From the NCBI RefSeq assembly GCF_003666245.1, contig NZ_MJLZ01000013.1, forward strand, positions 16,516 to 80,515: a stretch of DNA of 64,000 bases, read 5' to 3'. Source of the DNA: Brenneria alni (GTDB lineage Bacteria; Pseudomonadota; Gammaproteobacteria; Enterobacterales; Enterobacteriaceae). This document shows positions 9,770 through 17,625 of this stretch, piece by piece. The stretch's first letter is position 1; each line of letters opens with the position of its first letter. The notes beneath the pieces are model-generated. The model searched no databases. It saw only the letters and a program-made list of their open reading frames with translations, and was not told where the DNA came from. A program made the position numbers and the translations under genes.

Positions 9770-10582
9770 TCACGAATACAGGGCCAGAAGCTCGTTTACT
9801 TTACTACGACCCAGAATATTGCGGCTAATTGTTCGACGCGCTTTTACCACATAAAGTGAAGCATCCTGATACCACTCACGAGTCAGCACCGTATCGTGAT
9901 TAGAAATCAGCACCGGGATCTGATTTTCAACCGACAAACGATGAGCCATCCGGGCCAGGTCTTGCTGGTCAACATTATTAAAATTATTGGTGTGGTACGC
10001 CGTAAAGTTAGCGGTCGCCGATAACGGCGCATAAGGAGGATCGCAATAAACAACGGACCCCGGCACGGCTTTAATCAACGTTTGCTGGTAATGTTCACAA
10101 ACAAATGTTGCATTCCTGGCTTTAAAAGCAAACCAGCGAATTTCCTCTTCCGGGAAATAAGGCTTTTTATAACGCCCGAACGGCACATTAAATTCACCGC
10201 GCATGTTATAGCGGCACAGGCCGTTATAACAATGGCGGTTCAGATAAAGAAACAAGACCGCACGCCGATAGGCGTCCGTACAGAGGTTAAACTCTTCACG
10301 CAGCAGATAAAAAACCTCTGAAGTATTCACTTCGTCAGTAAAGAGTTTGCGGGAGTCGTGGACAAAATCGTCAGTATTCGATTTGACGATTTTGTAGAGA
10401 TTGATGAGGTCACTATTAATATCAGCCAATATATAGTTGTCGTACTCTGTATTCAGAAATACAGAACCCGCGCCAACAAAAGGCTCGATAAGGCAGTCTC
10501 CTTCGGGTAAATAGCGACGAATCTCTTCTACCAGCGGATATTTACCACCAGCCCATTTTAAAAAAGCGCGGTTTTTCTTCAT
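9770..10582 (-). CDS. dam: DNA adenine methyltransferase Dam (GATC)
   Basis: Dam methylates adenine N6 in GATC, guiding mismatch repair strand choice, SeqA-dependent replication control and gene expression. The 270 residues (E. coli 278) start MKKNRAFLKWAGGKYPL, with the SAM-binding FxGxG equivalent FVGAGSVF (about 35-42) and the catalytic DPPY at 181-184. The C-terminus RSKVNELLALYS is typical. It lies downstream of damX (79-base gap) and 164 bases before rpe. Confidence 0.97.
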   Translation of the reverse strand: MKKNRAFLKWAGGKYPLVEEIRRYLPEGDCLIEPFVGAGSVFLNTEYDNYILADINSDLINLYKIVKSNTDDFVHDSRKLFTDEVNTSEVFYLLREEFNLCTDAYRRAVLFLYLNRHCYNGLCRYNMRGEFNVPFGRYKKPYFPEEEIRWFAFKARNATFVCEHYQQTLIKAVPGSVVYCDPPYAPLSATANFTAYHTNNFNNVDQQDLARMAHRLSVENQIPVLISNHDTVLTREWYQDASLYVVKARRTISRNILGRSKVNELLALYS

Positions 10583-10661
10583 GCCGTCGTTAGTTACTCA
10601 TACTTTTCAGAGCCGCGGATTGTACTCTGTGTCAGACAGCACATCAGGGCTAAAATTGGTG

Positions 10662-11627
10662 TTACTTATTCAAGTCCTGCTTCACCTGACGGATCGGCTT
10701 AACCCATGGTTTTTTCGCTTGTACATCGGCAGGTAGCGTTGCAATTGCCTGCTTTGCTTCTGCAGAAGAAGCATAGACTCCATTCACTAAAACATACCAG
10801 GATTTTCCGTCACGTTTAGTTTCATACACCCATGAATGAACCAGATTATGCTGTTTAGCATACGCTTTCAGCGTGTCTGAACGGGACGCGCTGCTCAGTT
10901 GCAACGTAAAATGGCTGGCTGGCGCGTTTTGTATTGAACTACCTTGTCCAGCAGGCACATTTGCCGCTGGTTTACCCGTAGCGGTTGGTGCTGCGACTTT
11001 CTGAGTGTTGGTTGCTGATGGCTTATTGCTACTGTGAACCGAATTATTGCGCGTAGATTTCTCAGCCGGTCGCAGCACAGGCGTTTTAGCCGTTGGCGCC
11101 ACCGTGGCTGGCGCCGTTGGCAGTGTTGAACTGCCTGTCGCACCCTGAGAAAATTCGTTAACGCGGCCCTGCTGCTGAGTAAGCGCGTCGGTCATATTAC
11201 CCGGCAACTCGATACGTTGCTGGCCACTTACCGGTGGTTGAGCCTGTGCTTCCGTTGGCGTACTGGAAATAGGTGGTGCACTCAGCGTTTGTGGCGGCTG
11301 TCCGACTACGGCAGAAGGGTTATCAACCGGTGCGGCGGATTCCGTTTGCGTCATCGGGGATGATGAAGAGAGATCGATACTCTTTTCACCATTTTCACCA
11401 CCAGTTTGACTTTGAGGCTGAGAGGTCTGCGGATGAGAAGGCGCCTGCAAAGCAGAACCAATACCAATAATCAGCAACAGCAATACCAGTATCCCGATGG
11501 CTATCATCAGGTGTTGTCTGGAAAGCGCGATTTTCGGTACGGAAAAATGACTGCTTCTTTTCTGACGTGTTGGTCGACGGTCACTGGTATCAGGCTTCAG
11601 TTCATCTTCCGGCTTAAACTCATCCAT
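10662..11627 (-). CDS. damX: Cell-division protein DamX (SPOR domain)
   Basis: DamX is a bitopic inner-membrane division protein that localises to the septum by binding denuded peptidoglycan. The 321 residues comprise a short charged cytoplasmic N-terminus, one transmembrane segment (about 42-60, MIAIGILVLLLLIIGIGSAL), a long Gln/Ser/Thr/Pro-rich periplasmic linker (60-235), and a C-terminal SPOR domain beginning HFTLQLSSASRSDTLKAYA and ending near PWVKPIRQV. E. coli DamX has 428 residues, so the linker is about 100 residues shorter here. It stands between aroB and dam as usual. Confidence 0.93.
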   Translation of the reverse strand: MDEFKPEDELKPDTSDRRPTRQKRSSHFSVPKIALSRQHLMIAIGILVLLLLIIGIGSALQAPSHPQTSQPQSQTGGENGEKSIDLSSSSPMTQTESAAPVDNPSAVVGQPPQTLSAPPISSTPTEAQAQPPVSGQQRIELPGNMTDALTQQQGRVNEFSQGATGSSTLPTAPATVAPTAKTPVLRPAEKSTRNNSVHSSNKPSATNTQKVAAPTATGKPAANVPAGQGSSIQNAPASHFTLQLSSASRSDTLKAYAKQHNLVHSWVYETKRDGKSWYVLVNGVYASSAEAKQAIATLPADVQAKKPWVKPIRQVKQDLNK

Positions 11628-11775
11628 TTAAAACCCCCCAACTGAAAGGCTAACATTCGCAACATGATCTCCAGAGCGAATTATCAATTCATAACGCATT
11701 GTATTTTATTAACCATAAACCATCAGCGCTTATCTGTCGTTAACGCATCTGCCGTTAACAAAAACAATAAAGCGC

Positions 11776-12861
11776 TTAGGCAAGACAATCAGCTATCGAC
11801 GCCAGCACAATATCATGAGCTACGCCACCACGGACTTCAGAATGACCAATAGAGGTTGGCAGCACGAGACGCAACTCGCCTGCCAGCACCTTCTTATCAC
11901 GCATCATGTGAGGAAGATAAGATTCCGGCGCCATCTGCTCCGGCCCGTTAACAGGCAGACCGGCCCGAACTAATAAGGACTTGATACGTTCAATATCATC
12001 AGCAGAAAACTGCCCAAGACGCCGTGCCGCCTGCGCGGCCATAACCATACCCGCAGCAACGCCCTCTCCATGCAGCCAATTGCCGTATCCCATTTCCGCT
12101 TCAATAGCATGACCGTAGGTATGCCCAAGGTTAAGCAGTGCCCGCATACCACTTTCACGTTCATCGGCAACAACAACCGCCGCTTTCAGTTCACAGCAAC
12201 GGCGAATACAGTAAGCCAGAGCGTCATGCTGTAATGCACGCACCGCTTCAATATTCTCTTCCAGCCAGTGAAAGAAATCACGATCCAGAATAATGCCGTA
12301 CTTGATTACTTCAGCCAGCCCGGACGAGAGCTCCCGCGCAGGCAAAGTTTTCAGGCAATCCAAATCAACAACCACGGATGCCGGTTGATAGAAAGCACCG
12401 ATCATATTCTTACCCAGCGGGTGATTCACTGCGGTTTTACCGCCAACGGAAGAATCAACCTGCGCCAGCAACGTCGTCGGCACCTGGATAAAACGGACGC
12501 CGCGCTGGTAACTGGCTGCGGCAAAACCGGCCAAATCACCAATCACACCGCCACCTAATGCGACAATCGTGGTGTCACGGCCATGTGGTTTAGCAAGCAG
12601 CGCCGTAAATACCTGATCCAGCACCGTCAGAGATTTATATTTCTCCCCATCCGGCAATATAACCTGATCAACATGCACACCGCTTTGCTCCAGCACGCGA
12701 CGGACGTGGTCGAGATAGAGGGGGGCCAGTGTCTGGTTTGTCACCAGCATGGCCTGTTCCCCGGCTTTCAACGGCATAAAAGAAGCCGAATCATTAAACA
12801 ATCCGGCGGCTATCGTAATAGGATAACTTCGTTCCGCTAATGTTACGGTAATTCTTTCCAT
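11776..12861 (-). CDS. aroB: 3-dehydroquinate synthase
   Basis: AroB converts DAHP to 3-dehydroquinate, the second step of the shikimate pathway, using NAD and a divalent metal. The 361 residues (E. coli 362) show the NAD-binding DGEKYKS and [19 protein letters not shown], the substrate loop [21 protein letters not shown], and the metal-binding Glu/His in [12 protein letters not shown] and [10 protein letters not shown]. It lies 53 bases downstream of aroK, as in the E. coli aroKB operon. Confidence 0.97.
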   Translation of the reverse strand: MERITVTLAERSYPITIAAGLFNDSASFMPLKAGEQAMLVTNQTLAPLYLDHVRRVLEQSGVHVDQVILPDGEKYKSLTVLDQVFTALLAKPHGRDTTIVALGGGVIGDLAGFAAASYQRGVRFIQVPTTLLAQVDSSVGGKTAVNHPLGKNMIGAFYQPASVVVDLDCLKTLPARELSSGLAEVIKYGIILDRDFFHWLEENIEAVRALQHDALAYCIRRCCELKAAVVVADERESGMRALLNLGHTYGHAIEAEMGYGNWLHGEGVAAGMVMAAQAARRLGQFSADDIERIKSLLVRAGLPVNGPEQMAPESYLPHMMRDKKVLAGELRLVLPTSIGHSEVRGGVAHDIVLASIADCLA

Positions 12862-12914
12862 GCTCGTTCAAATAACCTGTTCAAAACCCGCATAACACGG
12901 ATGATGTATTACAC

Positions 12915-13436
12915 TCAGTTACTTTCCAGCATATTGATAATCTGGTTAGCAACTACCTTAGCGCTTTGTTCATCGGTTCGGATGGTCACATCAGCGATTT
13001 CCTCATACAACGGATTCCGCTCTCTCGCCAACTCTTCCAGAACTTCACGCGGAGGTGCTTCAACCTGAAGCAACGGACGCTTTTTATCGCGCTGTGTACG
13101 GGCAAGCTGCTTCTCAATCGTCGTTTCCAGATAAACGACTACTCCACGTGCGGAGAGACGATTGCGTGTCTCGCGTGATTTGACCGAACCACCGCCTGTC
13201 GCCAGTACGATACCTTGCTTTTCCGTTAATTCATTAATGACTTTCTCTTCACGATCACGGAAGCCTTCCTCGCCTTCCACATCGAATACCCAGCCCACAT
13301 CAGCCCCGGTGCGTCGCTCAATTTCTTGATCGGAGTCGAAAAACTCCATATTGAGTTGTTGGGCTAACTGACGGCCAATAGTGCTTTTGCCGGCACCCAT
13401 AGGCCCAACCAGAAAGATATTGCGTTTCTCTGCCAT
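12915..13436 (-). CDS. aroK: Shikimate kinase I
   Basis: AroK phosphorylates shikimate to shikimate 3-phosphate. The 173 residues equal the E. coli protein. It has P-loop GPMGAGKST (11-19), the substrate-binding [30 protein letters not shown] (split motif, Asp34/Arg58 type residues), the GGG of VLATGGGSV, and the lid RDKKRPLL. It is the first gene of the leftward aroK-aroB-damX-dam-rpe-gph-trpS superoperon. Confidence 0.97.
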   Translation of the reverse strand: MAEKRNIFLVGPMGAGKSTIGRQLAQQLNMEFFDSDQEIERRTGADVGWVFDVEGEEGFRDREEKVINELTEKQGIVLATGGGSVKSRETRNRLSARGVVVYLETTIEKQLARTQRDKKRPLLQVEAPPREVLEELARERNPLYEEIADVTIRTDEQSAKVVANQIINMLESN

Positions 13437-13769
13437 GTTTTTTGGTATTACTAAGACAATTCGTTAATGATAACCCGCCCCGCCAATCAACCCAGCGACG
13501 GGACCTAAACTGAAACCTCATGAGCGATAGTGCGAGAATCAGACAAAAAATTATCTCAATACTCAGGGTAGTTTGGCAACCGAATAAAATGTCACACGAT
13601 CTACAGGTGGTAATATAGTGTGTTTTATCGACATTTTCGGTGGAACAACACTTCTTGTGCTCAATTCGCTAACCCTTGTAAGCTAAATCCGCCGCAGCGT
13701 CAAACTTAGAAGACACGAATCAATCAAAATATTGCGCCACTTTCATGAAAACGTCACTTTCCTTATTAC
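13437..13769. other. 333-bp intergenic region upstream of aroK
   Basis: No gene is seen between the aroK start and the hofQ stop. The segment is AT-rich, and the promoters of the aroK superoperon are expected here, but I could not assign a -35/-10 pair with confidence. No terminator-like hairpin with a T-run was found behind hofQ. Confidence 0.4.
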
Positions 13770-15041
13770 TTAAAAAGAGGGAATTAATGTCGGCGTGATA
13801 AAAATGACCAATTCCCGCCGGGTAAGCTGCTGTGTACTGTTCTTGAACAAATATCCCAGCACGGGAATATCGCCTAAAGCTGGAACCTGACTGCCGCTGC
13901 GCTTTTTCTGCTGCTGAAATATACCGCCCAGAACGATGGTTTCACCATCAGCAACGGTTACCTGCGTTTGTATTTCCTGCTTGTCAATCGCCAGCGCTTC
14001 TCCGTTATCGCCCTGCTTTATCACCTGTCCCGGCATATTCTGGCTGATCTTCAGATTTAGCGTAATCCGACCGTTGCGCAAAACGCTGGGGGTCACTTCC
14101 ATTCCCAATACCGCTTCTTTGAATTCAATAGATGTCGATCCGCTGGCGCCGCTGGAAACCTGATACGGTATCTCTGTACCTTGTTTAATACTGGCCGTTT
14201 GCTGGTGAGCCGTGAACAATCGTGGACTGGCAATGATTTCAACCTGATTTTCCTGTTCTAACGCCATGAGTTCCAAATCAAGCAGGCGACCATTCAGCCG
14301 AGCCAGATGAAAGCCAGCGTTTACTGCAGGCGTTTCTACCGGCAAACTAATATTAAAATTATTCAACCGCAGGGCTTTATTAGCCGCGTCACCTGTCCCC
14401 ACCCCCCAATTAACCCCCAGCTCCTGCAAATTTTCACTGCTGATAGTGACAATATGCGCCGCTAACTGTACCTGCGATAACGGTAAATCCAGTTCTCTCA
14501 CCCATAGTTTGAGCTGCGCCAGCGCATCTTCCGTATCGCGAAACAGTAACGTATTGGTACGTTTATCCACCGTCACGCTACCCCGCTCGGTCAATAACGC
14601 ACCGCGCTGGGCCTGAACACTGGTGGCGACTTCGGCGGCATCAGCATGCTGCAAGGTGACTGAAAGGTTCTGTAATGGCTGATTGTGCGCCTGTAGGGCC
14701 AGGTGTTCTTCTTTTTGCCATTGCCATTCTTCAAGGCGCCCGGCGGGATAAACCAGTAAAACATTACCGTCCCGCTCCACCGTGAGCTGCCCCATATGTA
14801 AAACGATATCCAGCGCCTGCTGCCAGGGAACCTCTGCCAATCGCAAACTGAGTTTCCCCTCAACCCCCGGCGCCACGACCAGATTTAACTGCTGATGATC
14901 TGCCAAAGCCTGTAATATTCGCGTTATGGGCGAATCGTCAAACGCTATTGATACCGGTTCTTCACTCTTCGCCATTGCTAATGTGCTGATAAAAAGCAGC
15001 AAAGCCAAGATAAGCATGGTCTGAACAGATTGAAACGTCAT
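13770..15041 (-). CDS. hofQ: DNA-uptake outer-membrane secretin HofQ
   Basis: HofQ is a PilQ/ComE-like secretin thought to form the outer-membrane pore for DNA uptake in competence-type systems. It has 423 residues from the ATG at 15041, which follows AGGGAG. The signal peptide ends near ALLLFISTLAMA (about residue 24). Secretin/TonB short N-domains follow, then the C-terminal secretin domain ending in VPALGDIPVLGYLFKN and TRRELVIFITPTLIP. The longer frame to 15116 adds non-homologous residues. It is the last gene of hofMNOPQ. Confidence 0.92.
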   Translation of the reverse strand: MTFQSVQTMLILALLLFISTLAMAKSEEPVSIAFDDSPITRILQALADHQQLNLVVAPGVEGKLSLRLAEVPWQQALDIVLHMGQLTVERDGNVLLVYPAGRLEEWQWQKEEHLALQAHNQPLQNLSVTLQHADAAEVATSVQAQRGALLTERGSVTVDKRTNTLLFRDTEDALAQLKLWVRELDLPLSQVQLAAHIVTISSENLQELGVNWGVGTGDAANKALRLNNFNISLPVETPAVNAGFHLARLNGRLLDLELMALEQENQVEIIASPRLFTAHQQTASIKQGTEIPYQVSSGASGSTSIEFKEAVLGMEVTPSVLRNGRITLNLKISQNMPGQVIKQGDNGEALAIDKQEIQTQVTVADGETIVLGGIFQQQKKRSGSQVPALGDIPVLGYLFKNSTQQLTRRELVIFITPTLIPSF

Positions 15042-15145
15042 AACACTCCCTGTTATAGAAAGAAGTCGGTTTATATCCTTGGGATCCGCTGGTTTGCCGT
15101 CTGGCGGCAACGCCAATTACGTTGGGCATATAGCGACAGGATTTT

Positions 15146-15535
15146 CTATTGTGCGATACGCTTATTAATGAAAGGCGAGGACAGAGTAACCACCGATGGC
15201 ATTCCATCACAGATCGCGGCATGGTCGATCGATGTTAACCTCATTCCCGACTTATCCAGACGACTGACCTGCCAGCTTCCCGGCGGGATTGCCTCACCCT
15301 CTTTTACTCGCTGCCATTGGCTTTCCGATTGCGCCAGCCACCCCACCCATCGCTCACCTGAACCAATAACACCTTTTAATTGCCACTGTTGCATATCGTC
15401 GACCCGGGTGCAGCGCTCTGCTGATACAGGATGGAAAGGATCACGGCTAACATTCGCTGCCACTCCCGCCACTATGCTGAATAAGACTATAAAAAACAGT
15501 ACGACATATATTGCTCCGATAATCCTATTCCACAT
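15146..15535 (-). CDS. hofP: HofP, PilP-like DNA-uptake protein
   Basis: This small inner-membrane-anchored protein of 129 residues sits in the position of hofP. One hydrophobic N-terminal segment (about residues 5-27) is followed by a periplasmic part with RDPFHP, two cysteines (CTRVDDMQQWQLKG and AAICDG) and the GEAIPPGSWQVSRLD loop of the PilP-like fold. It overlaps the hofO 3' end by 11 bases and is separated from hofQ by 104 bases. It probably couples the PilMNO-like platform to the secretin. Assignment rests mostly on synteny and the PilP-like tail. Confidence 0.82.
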   Translation of the reverse strand: MWNRIIGAIYVVLFFIVLFSIVAGVAANVSRDPFHPVSAERCTRVDDMQQWQLKGVIGSGERWVGWLAQSESQWQRVKEGEAIPPGSWQVSRLDKSGMRLTSIDHAAICDGMPSVVTLSSPFINKRIAQ

Positions 15536-16061
15536 CTTCCCTCCGTTGAGCCACCGGTTTCACCAATGTCATTTCAATGTGCAAAACACCGTCCGTCGAC
15601 TTCATTGCCAATTGCTCAATTCGTAAAACATGCGGTAGCCCGATAAACTGACGCAACATATGCAAGAGTGCCTGATAGTCAGCGCTAAAGGTTAATAACC
15701 ACGCCCTGCGATTGCTCTGTTGACCATCGAGTTGCCAGGAAAGCAATGACGCGCTGGATTGTAACAACATCGTCGAGACCAACTGAGCCGCCATATCTGC
15801 ATGGAATGGCGTATTTGCTGCTTGCCACTCAGCTAACTGCCTCTGCATGACGATAAGCGTCGGCATCGTTCGCTGTTGCTGCTGAATATGTTGCACAGCG
15901 GTGTACTGCTGCTTAATCTGCTGTTTAACTTCTGCTATTTGCTGCTGTTCCCCCCTCAAAACCAGCCATATTCCCAGCAATAAAAAACCGCTAATCAGGA
16001 CAATTTGCGCTATCACCAATACCCACAGTGGCTTACTTATCCAGACAAGCCAGTTAAACAT
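15525..16061 (-). CDS. hofO: HofO, PilO-like DNA-uptake protein
   Basis: This is a bitopic inner-membrane protein of 178 residues from ATG 16061. It has one N-terminal membrane segment (about 10-32), then a Gln-rich coiled-coil stretch (EVKQQIKQQYTAVQHIQQQQ region) and a small C-terminal domain, the layout of PilO. A GTG start at 16088 would overlap hofN by 23 bases. The ATG four bases after the hofN stop is preferred, although its ribosome binding site is poor, suggesting translational coupling. The sequence is weakly conserved, so identification relies on position. Confidence 0.8.
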   Translation of the reverse strand: MFNWLVWISKPLWVLVIAQIVLISGFLLLGIWLVLRGEQQQIAEVKQQIKQQYTAVQHIQQQQRTMPTLIVMQRQLAEWQAANTPFHADMAAQLVSTMLLQSSASLLSWQLDGQQSNRRAWLLTFSADYQALLHMLRQFIGLPHVLRIEQLAMKSTDGVLHIEMTLVKPVAQRREDVE

Positions 16062-16065
16062 CGAA

Positions 16066-16635
16066 TTAGTCACCGTTCCCCCCACCACCGGTTGAGTCAG
16101 TGGACGCCCAATCCGCCTGAAGAGAAAAACGCAATAACGAGCGATCGCTCTGCTGTCTTAACGCCTGGAGAAGTTGAACTCGTCCCAACGCCGGATGGCG
16201 GCCCAGTGAGCGATTTAACGCCACAATATCGGTATAATTTTCACTCAACCCGGAGATCAACAGATGTTCTCCGCGATCGGCAATATCTGTCAGCCAGAGA
16301 CGCCGGGGTATCATTGACGCCATCTGTTCCAGCAGACTCAGGTAGCGTTGGTTGTGCCGCACCCCTGCGGTATCGGCATCACGTTGAGCCTGATAATCCC
16401 GCAATGTATTCCACATCTGGCGGGTTTGCTGGTAGTGCGCAATCCATTGCCGCCGTTGCTGCGATATATCACTCAGTTCACGCTGTAACATTAGTCGTTG
16501 CTGATGCCAGACCGTGTAAAACCCACCGAGCGTTACCGTGATTAATGCCAGTTGCAGCAGCAATAACATCAGCCAGTTGCGCGCTCGCCGACGTAACCGT
16601 TGCTTACGCCAGGGCAAAAGATTAACCAGCAGCAT
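16066..16635 (-). CDS. hofN: HofN, PilN-like DNA-uptake protein
   Basis: HofN is a PilN-like inner-membrane protein of 189 residues. It begins with the PilN hallmark NLLPWR (residues 5-10), which in PilN binds the cytoplasmic PilM partner. A membrane segment (about 22-43) and a periplasmic coiled coil and ferredoxin-like domain follow, with LLEQMASMIPRRLWLTDI. It starts two bases after the hofM stop, so the genes are coupled. Together with HofM and HofO it would form the inner-membrane platform. Confidence 0.85.
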   Translation of the reverse strand: MLLVNLLPWRKQRLRRRARNWLMLLLLQLALITVTLGGFYTVWHQQRLMLQRELSDISQQRRQWIAHYQQTRQMWNTLRDYQAQRDADTAGVRHNQRYLSLLEQMASMIPRRLWLTDIADRGEHLLISGLSENYTDIVALNRSLGRHPALGRVQLLQALRQQSDRSLLRFSLQADWASTDSTGGGGNGD

Positions 16636-16637
16636 TT

Positions 16638-17489
16638 TCAGTTATCTCCAGGCCGCAAAGCTAAACCGCCCGCAATAACAAATGCGGTTGGAAAATCAGG
16701 TAAAGGTGGCTGCATCTGGTCAAAAGCAGCCAGCGGAGACCAGGGAATCAACACGTCGGGTGTGTTGTTGGTTAACTCCGGCAATGTGCTGCTGTAATAG
16801 ACTGCATCGTGGGCGGCTTTAGGATAGCGGGCGCTTACCAACGACAAAATATTCTCATAAGATATCCATTCATCAGGGGGTATTACGCCAAACTCAAAGG
16901 CATGATTCAGCGGGGATATCCATAACCAACTGTCCGCCAGCCGATGCAGTAACACATGGTTATCTTTAAGCCCCGCTGACTTCGCCATACCACGAATGGC
17001 ACAGGTTGAAACATCGACGATTTCGGGATGTAAATCCGCAGTACGTAGACATTCAAGCCAATTATTCAGCTCACGCCGCCGTGCAGCGGTAATCAATAAA
17101 GCGCCCGGCGTATGGGGATCCTCACGATAGTCCATTGACAATAAATCACTGCTTACCGGCATCTTACGTGCAGCCAGGGTTTCTATGTACCTGTTGCGCT
17201 CAGGCTCTTGCAAACGGCTGTCCGGCATAGGCAAACGCTGCTGTAATACCAACTGGGCGGGAAACCCTACCCGCAGTGAAATATGGCGGGGCAATAGCCT
17301 TCGCCATTTTAGTAAAGTCTCACAAAGCGCCTCGGTATGGTGTAAACTACCTGTACGTAACGTGTCGCCCGGTAGTGGGAACTGCCACCAGTGGCGAAGC
17401 TGCCAGCCGTAGCGACGGCGCTGAACCGCCAGGGCACGCATAAACCCGTTTTGTATATCTAACCCAACCCGCCAGATGTGATAAGCCAT
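16638..17489 (-). CDS. hofM: HofM, PilM-like DNA-uptake protein
   Basis: HofM is an actin-fold cytoplasmic protein like PilM. It has 283 residues from the ATG at 17489 (MAYHIWRVGLDIQNG, matching the E. coli start), with the fold's LDIQNGFMRALAVQ first strand and AFVIAGGLALRPGDN near the end. An upstream extension to 17531 has no homology, and AAGGAG lies between. It is the first gene of hofMNOPQ, divergent from mrcA. In E. coli these genes are not needed for growth and are linked to the use of DNA as a nutrient. Confidence 0.87.
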   Translation of the reverse strand: MAYHIWRVGLDIQNGFMRALAVQRRRYGWQLRHWWQFPLPGDTLRTGSLHHTEALCETLLKWRRLLPRHISLRVGFPAQLVLQQRLPMPDSRLQEPERNRYIETLAARKMPVSSDLLSMDYREDPHTPGALLITAARRRELNNWLECLRTADLHPEIVDVSTCAIRGMAKSAGLKDNHVLLHRLADSWLWISPLNHAFEFGVIPPDEWISYENILSLVSARYPKAAHDAVYYSSTLPELTNNTPDVLIPWSPLAAFDQMQPPLPDFPTAFVIAGGLALRPGDN

Positions 17490-17516
17490 GTTCAAACCGA
17501 TCTCCTTATCTGTTAC

Positions 17517-17554
17517 AAAGAACGCATCCACAGTTAAAAGAACGTATCCACAGT
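17517..17554. repeat. 18-bp direct repeats in the hofM/mrcA divergent promoter region
   Basis: Copies at 17517-17534 and 17537-17554 read AAAGAACGCATCCACAGT and AAAGAACGTATCCACAGT, with one mismatch and a 20-base period, about two helical turns. Each contains a DnaA-box-like core (ATCCACA). They lie between two divergently transcribed genes, so a tandem operator is the simplest reading. The binding factor is unknown. Confidence 0.55.
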
Positions 17555-17625
17555 ACTGGCTTACCTTTATACTAGCGCGCGATTGTTTATAAACTGTCCA
17601 AACGCTATTGAATGGAAAATCTCAG

